DNA from: Ascidiimonas sp046199005
Lineage (GTDB): Bacteria > Bacteroidota > Bacteroidia > Flavobacteriales > Flavobacteriaceae
NCBI GenBank assembly: GCA_046199005.1
Contig: CP176050.1
Location: 3,906,001 to 3,970,000 of the forward strand
DNA length: 64,000 nt
Direction: 5' to 3'
Shown here in pieces: positions 41,384-51,216 of the stretch. The translations under genes and the position numbers were made by a program. Under the pieces are notes generated by a model, which was not told the DNA's origin, did not search any database, and worked only from the letters and a program-made list of their open reading frames with translations. How positions within the stretch are numbered: the first letter of the stretch is position 1; each line of letters opens with the position of its first letter.

Positions 41384-43807
41384 CTAAAATTTGATGGTAG
41401 CTCCTGCCAGAAAATTAATTCCTGCTTGCGGATAGTAGCCAGCACCCTCTACAGTAGTTATTGTTCCAGGATTACTGAAATCGTCATCGAATGTGAAAAA
41501 ATATCCGTTGGAAACAAATTGCTCATCAAATATGTTATTCACCAGTAAACTAAAGATTACCGACTTGAAAAAACTATTTGCTTTCCATTCGTAGCTCACA
41601 TTAAAATCATTTACAAAGTAACTATCCAGTTTAGAGCTTTCAGCATCGATATTGCCCATGTATTGTTCGCCTATATATTTGGACAAAAATGAAAGCTGCA
41701 AACGATCAAGTGGTTCATACGTAAGCTGGTTTCCGGCTATCACATTGGGTGAAAAAGAAATGTTGGTATCTCCCAGATTCTGAAGTACCCCGTCTCGCTG
41801 AAAAAAGAAATCCTTGTTCTTATTCGTACTTAACGCAATGTTTGGCCTTACTGCCAGCTTTTCAGAAATTTTGATTGCTGCATCTATCTCCAGTCCCAGA
41901 CGATAACTATCCCCTACATTTGCTCTTAGAGGAAAGCCTGAGTTGTCTATACCTCCGGTAAGTACTAATTGATCTTTGTATCGCATGTAATACACATTGG
42001 TATTTACCTTGATATTGGGAGAAAGGTAGCGCCATCCTAATTCAAAATCATTCAGTTGTTCTGGTTTTGGGTTGCCGTTTTCATAATCGGACCGGTTAGG
42101 TTCACGATTTGCTCTTGCATACGAAAAATAGAGGTTATTCTTTTCGTTTAAGGTATAGGTAATTCCCGCCTTCGGGTTAAAGAAACTAAAATTATCATCC
42201 ACAAGAAAAGGATCTCCACCAAGAAGTTCACCATCGGCTTCGTAGGTAACTAATCTTAATTGCATATCGCCAAATAAGGAGATTTTTTCATTTAATTGAT
42301 AATTGATCTTTCCGTAGACATTAAAATCGGTTTTGTATGCTACACTTTCATACAATCGATCAAAAGGTTCTGAATCTCCAGCGTACCTTGCCCAGATGAG
42401 CTCTCCAAAATGGTCTCCGATATAACGGTTCCAGGCACCTCCCAGAATCAGATCGATTTTCTCTTTTTTATAATTTGCCGAGAAAGTGGTTCCATAAAAA
42501 TCATTGTCAAGCCATCGTCTGCGAACATTATCTGTAGCCGTAATGGCCTCTCCATTTACGGTAACCGGATCTAATCCAAGAAAATCGAGATCTGCATCAG
42601 GACCAAATGCTATATTACGCGTAAACCATTCATCAATATACTCTTCAAAAAAGCCTCTTCCATAGGTATAATGCAGTGCAAGGTTGGTGCTCCATTCATC
42701 ACTCCATTTTTCGTTCCATAACAACTGGGCATGATCCTGTTTGTAGTTATCTACCTGATCTTCGTAGAAACCTATCGGATTTCCATTTTCATCAAACTGT
42801 TGTCCTGCCGGATTGAAGGTTCTGTTCGTACGTAAGGTTTCAGCATCTACTCCAAACCAGGACTGATACGTGATTTCTTGTCCGCCAAAAACCAACGCCT
42901 TGATCAATGTATTGTCATCAGTATAAGATCCTTGTAAAAAATACGATCTCAGATCAGAAGAAGCACGGTCAATATATCCGTCAGATTTAATAATCGATAA
43001 ACGACCTGCCAGCTCAAAATGATCATTCATTTTACCGGTACTGAACTTAAGCGTATGTTTACGGCTGTTAAAACTCCCAAAAGAATTTGAGATCTCGCCA
43101 GAAGCATTGTCATCTGTAGCATCTGTCAACAAATTCAAACTGGCACCAAAAGCTCCTGCCCCGTTTGTAGAGGTACCCACCCCTCTCTGCAATTGTAAAT
43201 TCTCTACAGAGGAAGCAAAGTCAGGAAGATTTACCCAAAAAGTTCCCTGAGATTCAGCATCGTTATAAGGAATTCCGTTGATAGTAATATTAACTCTCGT
43301 AGCATCACTACCACGCACCCGGATACCTGTATAGCCAATTCCGGCTCCTGCATCACTCGTCGTTACGACAGAGGGCAGAAAGTTCACTAAAAAAGGAATG
43401 TCCTGACCCAAATTTCTGGGAGCAAATTCTTCCTTATCTAAGTTGGAAAATGTTACTGGTGACTGCGCATTGGCTCGTACTGCTGATACCAGTACCTCAT
43501 CTAATAAAACATCTTTCTCCCCTAGTTGAATATCCAAACGTGTGTCTTTGGTCATATTCACTTTCTTTATGAGCGGCTTTGGTGAAAGAAAGCTAAAGAC
43601 TATGCGATGTTCTCCTTCTGGAAGGTATAGTTCATAGTAACCTTCAAAATCGGTTTGGGTTCCGTTGGTAGTCCCTTCCTGGAGTACATTTACACCCGGC
43701 ATAGGCGTGCCGTATGTGTCTTTAAATACTCCGTACAGCTTGTATTGCTGCGCTTCTAATGCCTGAAAGGCAAGTAAAATTGTTAAATAAATGAATAAAC
43801 GCTTCAT
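41384..43807 (-). CDS. TonB-dependent receptor, probable thiamine uptake
   Basis: An 807-residue outer-membrane receptor. After a signal peptide (ending ALEAQQ) comes a carboxypeptidase-like regulatory domain (YGVFKDTYGTPMPGVNVL), then the plug (LPSVVTTSDAGAGIGYTGIR, VRGSDATRVNITINGIPYND) and a 22-strand-type barrel ending in an aromatic residue (GATIKF). The plug and barrel import a ligand using TonB energy. A TPP riboswitch in its leader (43948-44040) marks thiamine or a precursor as the likely substrate. Confidence 0.92.
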   Translation of the reverse strand: MKRLFIYLTILLAFQALEAQQYKLYGVFKDTYGTPMPGVNVLQEGTTNGTQTDFEGYYELYLPEGEHRIVFSFLSPKPLIKKVNMTKDTRLDIQLGEKDVLLDEVLVSAVRANAQSPVTFSNLDKEEFAPRNLGQDIPFLVNFLPSVVTTSDAGAGIGYTGIRVRGSDATRVNITINGIPYNDAESQGTFWVNLPDFASSVENLQLQRGVGTSTNGAGAFGASLNLLTDATDDNASGEISNSFGSFNSRKHTLKFSTGKMNDHFELAGRLSIIKSDGYIDRASSDLRSYFLQGSYTDDNTLIKALVFGGQEITYQSWFGVDAETLRTNRTFNPAGQQFDENGNPIGFYEDQVDNYKQDHAQLLWNEKWSDEWSTNLALHYTYGRGFFEEYIDEWFTRNIAFGPDADLDFLGLDPVTVNGEAITATDNVRRRWLDNDFYGTTFSANYKKEKIDLILGGAWNRYIGDHFGELIWARYAGDSEPFDRLYESVAYKTDFNVYGKINYQLNEKISLFGDMQLRLVTYEADGELLGGDPFLVDDNFSFFNPKAGITYTLNEKNNLYFSYARANREPNRSDYENGNPKPEQLNDFELGWRYLSPNIKVNTNVYYMRYKDQLVLTGGIDNSGFPLRANVGDSYRLGLEIDAAIKISEKLAVRPNIALSTNKNKDFFFQRDGVLQNLGDTNISFSPNVIAGNQLTYEPLDRLQLSFLSKYIGEQYMGNIDAESSKLDSYFVNDFNVSYEWKANSFFKSVIFSLLVNNIFDEQFVSNGYFFTFDDDFSNPGTITTVEGAGYYPQAGINFLAGATIKF

Positions 43808-43947
43808 TCGTAAAATAGTTTACGAATAAAAGGGGTGATTATTCTTTGTTAGTAATTGATTTTTTTTTGATTAAAACGTCGGCCATTGCATTTTAATCGT
43901 ATTTATAATAACGCTCCGATTGTGTTCGTCTTAAGCCGAACTTCGGG

Positions 43948-44040
43948 CCCTTCCCTTGGCAGCATTACCTGCCCAGGTTCTTTGGGTATGATCTCAGCTT
44001 TCACCTGCTTACAGGTTTCAGCACCCCTTTGAGACGGAGC
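43948..44040 (-). ncRNA. TPP riboswitch (THI element)
   Basis: On the minus strand the order of conserved THI-box blocks is complete: GGGGTGCTGA, an optional P3a-type hairpin (ACCTGTAAGCAGGTG), CTGAGATCATACCC, GAACCTG, CAGGTAATGCTG and AGGGAAG. It starts just after a TAATTTTG -7 box and precedes the TonB receptor gene by 140 bases. Downstream short hairpins (CCGAAGTTCGG, GTTCG/CGAAC) may be the expression platform. Confidence 0.93.
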
Positions 44041-44047
44041 AAAATTA
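44040..44047 (-). promoter_or_regulatory. -7 box of the riboswitch-controlled receptor gene
   Basis: TAATTTTG on the minus strand; transcription would start within a few bases of the riboswitch 5' end. Confidence 0.5.
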
Positions 44048-44106
44048 CAAATACAGATTCATTTCATGTATAGTTTTTAAAAAAATTTAAATGGAGATAC
44101 AGCGCG

Positions 44107-46557
44107 ATGAACAATGCAAAGAAAAAAATAACTCTTAAAGTGTTTTTTAGCTATCTGGCTTTATTACTACTTGTGGTGATTGTTGGCTGGGTTGTTTACG
44201 GTGAGATCAATTCCTTCACACGTGCACAAACAGATGATACCAGAGAAAAAGACAAGATACTTCGCATAGGCAAATTACTTACATTGATGTATGAAAGTGA
44301 GAGTTTTGCACGGGTAGCTATCCAATCTACCGATCCTGTGCCCTATGCCAATTATTTGAAAAAAAATGATTCTATCTCTCAAGAGATAAACAAGATAAAA
44401 GATCTGGTTGAAAACCCGTCGCAACAGATGTTGCTAGACAGTGTACAACATCTGTTAAATCAAAAAATAAAGAACATATCAGATCTTCGGGAAATACGAA
44501 TTAATGATAACTCGCAGGAATCTATCAAAAATGCGATAAAGAGGCTTTCAAATATGGAAGCGACTCTGGGAAGGCTCACCATGAATGATTTTATCGAGAA
44601 TCCTTCTACTCTAAATGACAAGAACAGGAGAGCACTCGAAGAAACTATTACCATTCTCAACAGCTACATCCCAAGAGATTCGACAAATACCGTAGATCAA
44701 AAAACACTTGATTCTATCGTAACTGCCTCCAGAACTATTCTTCAAAAAATTGAAGAAGATGCGTCCAGACAGCGTTTTGCACTTCGGGTAAAAGAGCGAC
44801 AGCTTTTAAAGAACGATCTTATTACAACACAGCAATTGCGCACTATCCTGGCCACTATTGAGACGGAATTTTTTAACAACTCTACACTTAAAAATGCGCA
44901 ACGAAAAGCTGTGCTCAAGAGAAGTATTTATATCGTGACTATTGCTGCGATTATTGGATTACTGCTAGTCGTTCTATTTTCTCTGGTGATCCTTAGCGAC
45001 TTCTGGAAAAATCAACGCTATCGGGAACAGATTGAAAAAGCCAATATTTACACGCAATCTTTATTGAAAAGCAGAGAACAACTCATATCAATGGTAAGCC
45101 ACGATTTAAGATCTCCATTGGGGACGATAGTAGGCTACACAGAGTTGATGAAAAACATACCTCAGAATTCAAAAGGTTCGTATTATATAGATCGCATAAA
45201 AAATGCAGCTTCTTATGTCACCAGACTTGTAGATGACCTTTTGGATTATAACAAGCTGGAAGCAGGGAAAATTAATATTGAGAACATACCTTTTGATCTC
45301 GAAAAACTTATTCGGGAAACCGCAGAAAACATAAGATCAAATTATCCAGAGAAAGCCATTGATTTGATTATTTCTATAGACTCAACGATTCCAAAACTAT
45401 TAAAAGGCGATCCTTTTCGAATACGACAGATCGTATCAAATCTAATTGGCAACGCTTTCAAATTTACTGCCGAAGGTGCGGTAACTATTCGAGTAAAATT
45501 TAAAAAAAACAGTGTAGACGAAAACTTTATCCATCTACTGGTGAAAGATACGGGCATAGGAATCCCCGAAGAAAACCAGCCGTTTATTTTTGAAGAGTTT
45601 ACACAGGCAGACACTTCAATAGAGAAGAAATATGGTGGTTTTGGATTGGGACTCACGATTTCCAAAAAACTGGCAGCTCTTTTAAACGGCCATCTTTCGT
45701 TGGAAAGTAAGGTGGGAGAAGGGAGCACGTTTTCCTTCATTTTTCCTGTGAATCTATGTGATTCGGCAAAGAAACCAGAGATCACTCAAGAAAATGAATT
45801 GAAAAAAGAACTTGGAGCTATCGTTATCGATGACGACGAGACATTACTCGCACTTACGACTGAAATACTGGAGCAGAACGGTATGAAGGTTCACGCGTTC
45901 ACGAGCGGTAAAGATGCACTTGAGCAATTAAAATACATTTCCTATGATTTTATCATTACCGATATTCAGCTCCCGTTAATGAATGGTTTTTATTTTGCTG
46001 AAAAATTGCAATCAGACAACTCCTTAAATTATCAAAAACAACCAATCATTGCGGTAAGCGGAAGAAAGAATTTAAAGAAAAAGGACTACCGGGAAGCTGG
46101 TTTTGCAGGCTTTCTTGTCAAACCATTTTTCCCAGAGGATCTGCTAAATGAAATTGAGAATTTAGTGCAAAATGATGTGCGCTTGCAAAAGGAAAACAAG
46201 AATACCGAAGAATTTTATGAAACAGCGGCATTTAATCTCAACCCTATCGCAGCATTTCTTAACAATGATAGTAAAGCGCTGGAAGAAGTTTTAGAAATGT
46301 TTATCGAGAACACCCATAAAAATCTGGCACAAATTGATCAACTGGTGGTAGCAAAAGATCTCGAAGGACTTTCACAGATAAGCCATAAAATGCTAACGAT
46401 GTTCCGACAGATTGAAGCTAAAAGAGTATTGCCACATTTGGAATATTTTGAATTTCTTAATTCATTCGACAGAAAACAGGTAGCCTATCATCATGAACAA
46501 CTCAAAAAAACAACTAACACCCTGTTCGAAGAATTAAAATCAACAGAGACATTTTAA
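44107..46557 (+). CDS. Hybrid sensor kinase with receiver and Hpt domains
   Basis: 816 residues. Helices near 12-31 and 275-297 bracket a mostly helical periplasmic domain. The kinase core has H332 (MVSHDLRSPLGTIVGYTELM), the N box VSNLIGNAFKFT, G1 VKDTGIGIPEENQPF, and G2 YGGFGLGLTISKKL. A receiver follows with D619 (FIITDIQLPLMNG) and Lys in FLVKPF. The C-terminal Hpt has H760 (ISHKMLTMFRQIEA). Such chains pass phosphate onward to a partner regulator; the sigma-54 activator ending 4 bases into this gene on the other strand is the obvious candidate. Confidence 0.93.
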   Translation: MNNAKKKITLKVFFSYLALLLLVVIVGWVVYGEINSFTRAQTDDTREKDKILRIGKLLTLMYESESFARVAIQSTDPVPYANYLKKNDSISQEINKIKDLVENPSQQMLLDSVQHLLNQKIKNISDLREIRINDNSQESIKNAIKRLSNMEATLGRLTMNDFIENPSTLNDKNRRALEETITILNSYIPRDSTNTVDQKTLDSIVTASRTILQKIEEDASRQRFALRVKERQLLKNDLITTQQLRTILATIETEFFNNSTLKNAQRKAVLKRSIYIVTIAAIIGLLLVVLFSLVILSDFWKNQRYREQIEKANIYTQSLLKSREQLISMVSHDLRSPLGTIVGYTELMKNIPQNSKGSYYIDRIKNAASYVTRLVDDLLDYNKLEAGKINIENIPFDLEKLIRETAENIRSNYPEKAIDLIISIDSTIPKLLKGDPFRIRQIVSNLIGNAFKFTAEGAVTIRVKFKKNSVDENFIHLLVKDTGIGIPEENQPFIFEEFTQADTSIEKKYGGFGLGLTISKKLAALLNGHLSLESKVGEGSTFSFIFPVNLCDSAKKPEITQENELKKELGAIVIDDDETLLALTTEILEQNGMKVHAFTSGKDALEQLKYISYDFIITDIQLPLMNGFYFAEKLQSDNSLNYQKQPIIAVSGRKNLKKKDYREAGFAGFLVKPFFPEDLLNEIENLVQNDVRLQKENKNTEEFYETAAFNLNPIAAFLNNDSKALEEVLEMFIENTHKNLAQIDQLVVAKDLEGLSQISHKMLTMFRQIEAKRVLPHLEYFEFLNSFDRKQVAYHHEQLKKTTNTLFEELKSTETF

Positions 46558-47918
46558 GCATCAATTTTATACTCCTTTATTTTATTGTAAAGTGTTTTGC
46601 GGGTAATTTTAAGGAGTTTAGCAGCCTGAGACTTGTTGTTATTGGTCTCTGCAAGGGCATTGATAATAAGAAGGCGCTCATTTTCTTTCTTGGAGAACGT
46701 TCTCACCTCCGTGGACAACTCATCAGTATTATTAGAAATGATCTCCGGAGGCAAGACCTCTTTTTCAATTATACTGGAAGCCGTAAGCAAAGCAGATCGT
46801 TTGATCACATTCGACAGTTCTCTTAAATTTCCCGGCCATGCATACTCCTGAAACAACAAGATCACCTCATCAGAAAACCCCAATACATTTTTACCGAGTT
46901 GTTGGTTGGCTTCTGCCAGAAAATAATCTGCAAAAATCATGAGATCTTCCTTTCGCTCGTACAAACGCGGTACTTTAATGGAAAACTCATTAAGCCTATG
47001 ATAAAGGTCTTCTCTAAAGCTTCCGTTTCGTACTGCTTTTAGTAGATCTTCATTAGTAGCCGTTATTAAACGAATATCTACTTCAATTTCTTTGTTACTC
47101 CCAATAGGTTTTATCTTTCTTTCCTGAAGTGCTCTTAACAATTGAATCTGATTTTCATAAGACAGATTACCTACCTCATCTAAAAATATCGTCCCGTGAT
47201 TTGCAGCTTCAAAATGACCTTTTTTATCATTAACCGCTCCTGTGAAAGAACCTTTAATATGACCGAAAAACTCGCTCGCTGCTATCTCTTTCGGAATAGC
47301 GCCACAATCTACCGCTACAAAAGGATGGTTTTTTCTTCCACTGTTTTCATGTATGGTTCGTGCAACCACTTCTTTTCCTGTCCCGCTTTCTCCGGTAATA
47401 AGAACCGACATGTTGGTAGGCGCCACTAATTTTATGTATTCATAAAGCTTGTTAGAAGCACTACTAACTCCCTGGATGGCGGTACTGTATGTTTTTATTT
47501 GATCTGTACCAATTTTTGCTTTGGATGGTCGAGAAATTTGATCTTGTTTCTTAACAGGCTCTTTATGAAGCGCATTTTTAATCACCAGTAACACCTCATC
47601 CTGATTAAATGGTTTTGAAATATAATCAAAAGCACCTTTTTTCATGGCTCGTACTGCCATGGCTACCTCTGCGTAGCTTGTCATTAAAATAACCGGAAGA
47701 TTATTATCGATGTCTTTTATTCTGGATAACAATTTTATCCCGTCATCATCAGGGAGTCTTACATCACTGAAGACAAGATCGTATGATTCTTTTGAAAGTT
47801 TTTTGAGTCCTTCTGCTGCGGTGTGTACAGTCTGTACCGAGAAGTCATTTCTTATCAGAAAACGTTCCAGCATTGCCGAAAAAGTTACATCATCTTCAAT
47901 TAACAGTATTTTGGGCAT
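46554..47918 (-). CDS. NtrC-type sigma-54-dependent response regulator
   Basis: 454 residues. Receiver with D52 (LVFSDVRLPDDDG), switch residues T80 and K102. AAA+ domain with Walker A GESGTGKE (176-183), the sigma-54 contact loop GSFTGA at 223-228 (the usual GAFTGA with Ser for Ala), and Walker B GTIFLDEVG (242-250). The C-terminal Fis-type helix-turn-helix is NNNKSQAAKLLKITRKTLYN. It activates sigma-54 promoters. It overlaps the hybrid kinase gene tail to tail by 4 bases. Confidence 0.94.
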   Translation of the reverse strand: MPKILLIEDDVTFSAMLERFLIRNDFSVQTVHTAAEGLKKLSKESYDLVFSDVRLPDDDGIKLLSRIKDIDNNLPVILMTSYAEVAMAVRAMKKGAFDYISKPFNQDEVLLVIKNALHKEPVKKQDQISRPSKAKIGTDQIKTYSTAIQGVSSASNKLYEYIKLVAPTNMSVLITGESGTGKEVVARTIHENSGRKNHPFVAVDCGAIPKEIAASEFFGHIKGSFTGAVNDKKGHFEAANHGTIFLDEVGNLSYENQIQLLRALQERKIKPIGSNKEIEVDIRLITATNEDLLKAVRNGSFREDLYHRLNEFSIKVPRLYERKEDLMIFADYFLAEANQQLGKNVLGFSDEVILLFQEYAWPGNLRELSNVIKRSALLTASSIIEKEVLPPEIISNNTDELSTEVRTFSKKENERLLIINALAETNNNKSQAAKLLKITRKTLYNKIKEYKIDA

Positions 47919-47978
47919 TTGCTATCTCCATTTACACAAAAATAATAAGTAATTAACGGTAGTTGATTAAAAATTGTA

Positions 47979-48014
47979 TAAAAAAAGCTGTCTAAAATGA
48001 TTTAGACAGCTTCT
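47979..48014 (-). terminator. Terminator of the small gene at 48044
   Basis: A 12-bp perfect stem AAGCTGTCTAAA/TTTAGACAGCTT with loop ATGA and a T run on the minus strand. Confidence 0.88.
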
Positions 48015-48043
48015 TCCTCAATTTAACTTAAAGCGCTTACTTA

Positions 48044-48334
48044 TTATACCCTTATTCCAAATTGGTTTAAATATAATAAGACACTTTTTCTACCTAAAAC
48101 TAACTCTAACTTATATTCGTTAATGCCATTAACAAAAGCATTACTGATTTTTCCTTTCGGGTATTTGATTTTTAGAATGTGTTTAATCGCTGCCGGAATA
48201 CTATTTATTTTAGTAGGATAAAAATCTTCTTTGAAAACATCTTCTACAATGCCGTCATGAAACACGACGGGCGTCTTTGCGAAAGAAGTAAAGCTATCTG
48301 CTAGCACACTAGAAATTATATTGGCATCTTTCAT
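48044..48334 (-). CDS. Small protein, paralogue of the next gene, no signal peptide
   Basis: 96 residues, not recognised by name. The C-terminal 60 residues follow the same plan as the neighbour at 48598: IPAAIKHILKIKYPKGKISN, then AFVNGINEYKLELVLG, and LYLNQF. The N-terminus (MKDANIISSVLADSFTSFAK) does not look like a signal peptide, unlike the paralogue. Probably a PepSY/BLG-like fold. Its own terminator follows. Function is unknown. Confidence 0.6.
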   Translation of the reverse strand: MKDANIISSVLADSFTSFAKTPVVFHDGIVEDVFKEDFYPTKINSIPAAIKHILKIKYPKGKISNAFVNGINEYKLELVLGRKSVLLYLNQFGIRV

Positions 48335-48541
48335 TGTTAATCATTTTTAATAGATAATATAGAAATAGTCATGCCGTAAGTTGAAATTAAAACATGACAA
48401 GTTTAAAACTATGAAAATCAGTATTTTAAAAAATAAAAATCATCTTTAGCTTCTAAAAAAGGTAACATTGTTGTGTAAAAAATTCATGGAATCGTATAAT
48501 TAATACCCGTTTCAGGAACTTTTATTTACCTTACTTTAAGA

Positions 48542-48571
48542 AATAAAAAAGTCACCCGAAGGTGACTTTCA
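48542..48571 (-). terminator. Terminator of the small exported protein gene
   Basis: The stem AAAGTCACC/GGTGACTTT closes on a TTCG tetraloop when read on the minus strand, and is followed by a T run. Confidence 0.88.
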
Positions 48572-48597
48572 ATTCGTTACGATTCGAGCAATTGTTA

Positions 48598-48894
48598 TTA
48601 CTCCTTAATCCATTCACCGGCTTCGGTAGCATACAAGGTAGTAGCTTCTTCACCCATGGTTACTTCTAACTTGTATTTCTTCTCTTCATTTACGTATGCT
48701 TTCACGATCTCAGCTCCTTCAAAATCTGTTGCAAAAGCATCCTTAATTGCTTGAGGTAATTCTTCCAAAGCTATTTCTACGTATTCCTCATTGATTATCT
48801 GCATGCATACAACATCGCCAGAAGTAGTATTAGAAGTTGCAAAGACAGAAAGGCTTCCAAAAGCTAGTACTGCTGCTAAAATTAATTTTTTCAT
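48598..48894 (-). CDS. Small exported PepSY/BLG-like protein
   Basis: 98 residues with a clear signal peptide (MKKLILAAVLAFGSLSVFA). The mature domain carries LEELPQAIKDAFATDFEG, AEIVKAYVNEEKKYKLEV and TTLYATEAGEW, the alternating pattern of small beta-lactamase-inhibitor-like or PepSY folds. It is paralogous to the gene at 48044. Both are encoded upstream of the NtrC-type regulator on the same strand, so they may be targets of that system. Function is unknown. Confidence 0.68.
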   Translation of the reverse strand: MKKLILAAVLAFGSLSVFATSNTTSGDVVCMQIINEEYVEIALEELPQAIKDAFATDFEGAEIVKAYVNEEKKYKLEVTMGEEATTLYATEAGEWIKE

Positions 48895-49096
48895 GATAAT
48901 TGCTTTTTAAATTTAATTATTTATCTATTTGCAATTACTTATGAAATAACTATTCCTAAAATCTGAAAATATGCATCATATTTTCTAATCAACTGATATT
49001 CTGATTTTTACGTTTATTTGTTCTTTAAATATGAGTACATGAAGATGACCAATGTGTATAATTAAGAAACAACTTGTGTAAGAGCTGAGTAATTAT

Positions 49097-50650
49097 TTAT
49101 ACTATTGGCTGATGCGCTTCTTTAAGAAGATCAATTACGGTTTTTACAGGATTAAAGGTGTCTAGCGGAACTTCCATAAAAATGGTATTCCAGCCAGCCA
49201 TTGCACCATTCCATAAGCCTGGTAATTCCAATCCTTTTAGTGCTCTTCCGTGAAACGTTTTAGAGGTAATAAAACCTTGAGTCGTATCGACAAACTCTAA
49301 AAGATCATATTTCTCACCTTTATAATTTCTTAATCCGCAAACAAGGTCTACCGGATTAAAATGTGTGGCTGTTTGAAGAAGCTGATATTGCTTCTCATTT
49401 TCTTTATCTATTTGTGCAGACTCTACGATCTGTAAGCTTACTTCGCCATATTTATTTTTAACCCAAAAAGGTCCACCTCCCGGATCTCCGACATTTTTTA
49501 CCATTCCACATACGCGAATCGGTCTGTCAAGTGCTTGTTTTAAGAAAGCAATTTTATCTTTAGCTGATTTTTGTAAAAAATCTTTCGGAAGTACGACGTT
49601 CAGTTCTTTTTCCAGAAATTCAGAAACAATAGGTATTTCATTCGGAACAAAATTACCCGAATCTAATTTTTTTGAAAAATTGAAGGCTTTTTGCTGCACT
49701 TCCAACAATTTACCAGCTAACATTTTCTTGTAGGTGGCGATATCATCTCTTAAATGGCTTACAACAACATTGTCGATATTTTTAATGAAAACAATGTCGG
49801 CATCCTGATCGTTTAAATTTTCAATCAGCGCTCCATGGCCAGAGGGCCTGAAAACCAAATCTCCATCATCTGTTCTAAAAAGCTCGTTATCCGGAGTTAC
49901 TGCAATGGTATCTGTACTACCTTTCTGGAACGAAAAAGAGATCTCAAAAGTGATATGGGTTTCTTCCTCTATAGCACTGAGAACTTCTTTTAATTTCTCA
50001 TTGAATTTACTCTGGTGCGTTTCAGATATGGTAAAATGTAATCGGGCTTTACCATTGGAAGCGCTGTAAAGCACTGCTTCGTACAGATGTTCTTCAAATG
50101 CACTGGCGGTATGGTCTTTATATGCGTGAAAAGGTAATAATCCTTTGGGGTAGTCCCCATAATTTAAGCCCTCTTCAAGAAGCATTTTTTTAACAAAGTA
50201 ATGTAGTTTTGCGGCATCACTTAAATTCGAAAGTTCTATTTCATCTTTAACCAATTCATTCATTACTTCTTCATAAAAGGGAAATTTAGTCAGGTTTTCG
50301 AAGAATTTAATAAGCGAGTGTGCATTGTACTTGTCGCAGTAAGACTTCAAAGTTTCTTTATCAGGATCAACATTTTCAATAAATGCAAATAAAAGTTTAA
50401 ACATCCTTGATGCTGCGCCTGAAGCCGGTACAAATTGCAACAGACTCAAATGATCTCGGTAGGACTCAAACAGATTAATAAGATAGGTTTCGTTTTCCCT
50501 GATAGCCTGTACTATTCCATTTCCTACTGTCGCAGAATCGACTAGTTCTACAAACGGAATTCCATCTTTGAAAACTTGTAATTGCTTTTTTATTTGAGTT
50601 TCAGCTATATTTTTAAGTTCTAAAACTGACAGATCTTTTGCTGTAAGCAT
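49097..50650 (-). CDS. DUF4301 protein
   Basis: 517 residues matching DUF4301 as remembered: FVPASGAASRMFKLLFAFIE, KGLLPFHAYKDHTASAFEEH, RPSGHGALIENLNDQDADIV, and KNVGDPGGGPFWVKNKYG. The nucleotide-sugar-transferase-like pattern (SGHGALIENL, then IVFIKNIDNV) suggests a UTP/sugar-phosphate uridylyltransferase fold, but no activity is established. Last gene of the operon that starts at 53449, 2 bases after the NadR-like kinase gene. Confidence 0.85.
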   Translation of the reverse strand: MLTAKDLSVLELKNIAETQIKKQLQVFKDGIPFVELVDSATVGNGIVQAIRENETYLINLFESYRDHLSLLQFVPASGAASRMFKLLFAFIENVDPDKETLKSYCDKYNAHSLIKFFENLTKFPFYEEVMNELVKDEIELSNLSDAAKLHYFVKKMLLEEGLNYGDYPKGLLPFHAYKDHTASAFEEHLYEAVLYSASNGKARLHFTISETHQSKFNEKLKEVLSAIEEETHITFEISFSFQKGSTDTIAVTPDNELFRTDDGDLVFRPSGHGALIENLNDQDADIVFIKNIDNVVVSHLRDDIATYKKMLAGKLLEVQQKAFNFSKKLDSGNFVPNEIPIVSEFLEKELNVVLPKDFLQKSAKDKIAFLKQALDRPIRVCGMVKNVGDPGGGPFWVKNKYGEVSLQIVESAQIDKENEKQYQLLQTATHFNPVDLVCGLRNYKGEKYDLLEFVDTTQGFITSKTFHGRALKGLELPGLWNGAMAGWNTIFMEVPLDTFNPVKTVIDLLKEAHQPIV

Positions 50651-50652
50651 TC

Positions 50653-51216
50653 TTATTGCTTTAGTAATTTATCTATTGACGCGACGGCTGTTTTAAATCG
50701 TTCATCCCGATCTCCCTTTATAAGTATATAAGGTCTTTGATATTTATCTAAGGCCGATTTAAAGAAAATGAACATTTCCTTACGTTTATCGGGCTTGTCT
50801 CTCAAATCATCTTTCTCCCAGGGAATATCAATATTCGTTAGCAAATAAAGGTTATATTTATTTTCCAGTGCATATTTTTCGAGTAAGGGGTCGCAACTCC
50901 CGACATAATACGCCTCTGAATAAACTTTGGTCTCCAGCAGGTCGGTGTCACAAATAAGAATCTCAGAAACTTTACGGGTCAACTCATTTTCCATCTTAAT
51001 TTGACCTTCTGCAATGGGAATAAGATCATGTGGCTCACAGATTTTTTGTTCTCTGTCCCATTTCTGTTGCAGATAATCTCTGGCATATTCGGGTACCCAT
51101 AACGTATTGTAATGCGCTGCTAATTGTCTTGAAAGCGTAGTTTTCCCCGTAGATTCAGGGCCATACAAAACTACTTTAATGATATTGCTGGGTTGTTGTT
51201 TAAGTGTTTCTTCCAT
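50653..51216 (-). CDS. NadR-like AAA nucleoside kinase
   Basis: 187 residues equivalent to the kinase domain of NadR. Walker A is LYGPESTGKTTLSRQLAAHY, followed by WVPEYARDYLQQ (the family YARxY segment) and LICDTDLLETKVYSE (Walker B-like). In NadR this part phosphorylates nicotinamide riboside. It lacks the adenylyltransferase and DNA-binding parts. It overlaps the PnuC gene by 46 bases, so uptake and phosphorylation trapping are probably coupled. Confidence 0.85.
   Translation of the reverse strand: MEETLKQQPSNIIKVVLYGPESTGKTTLSRQLAAHYNTLWVPEYARDYLQQKWDREQKICEPHDLIPIAEGQIKMENELTRKVSEILICDTDLLETKVYSEAYYVGSCDPLLEKYALENKYNLYLLTNIDIPWEKDDLRDKPDKRKEMFIFFKSALDKYQRPYILIKGDRDERFKTAVASIDKLLKQ

Noticed and set aside
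41249..41548. Plus-strand ORF of 99 codons across the Rieske-like gene end and TonB receptor
   Set aside because: It runs through a terminator and overlaps two well-supported genes in other frames.
48362..48376. Possible sigma-54 site (GGCAT ... TTTC) before the small gene at 48044
   Set aside because: The invariant GC of the -12 element reads TC, so it does not meet the consensus.
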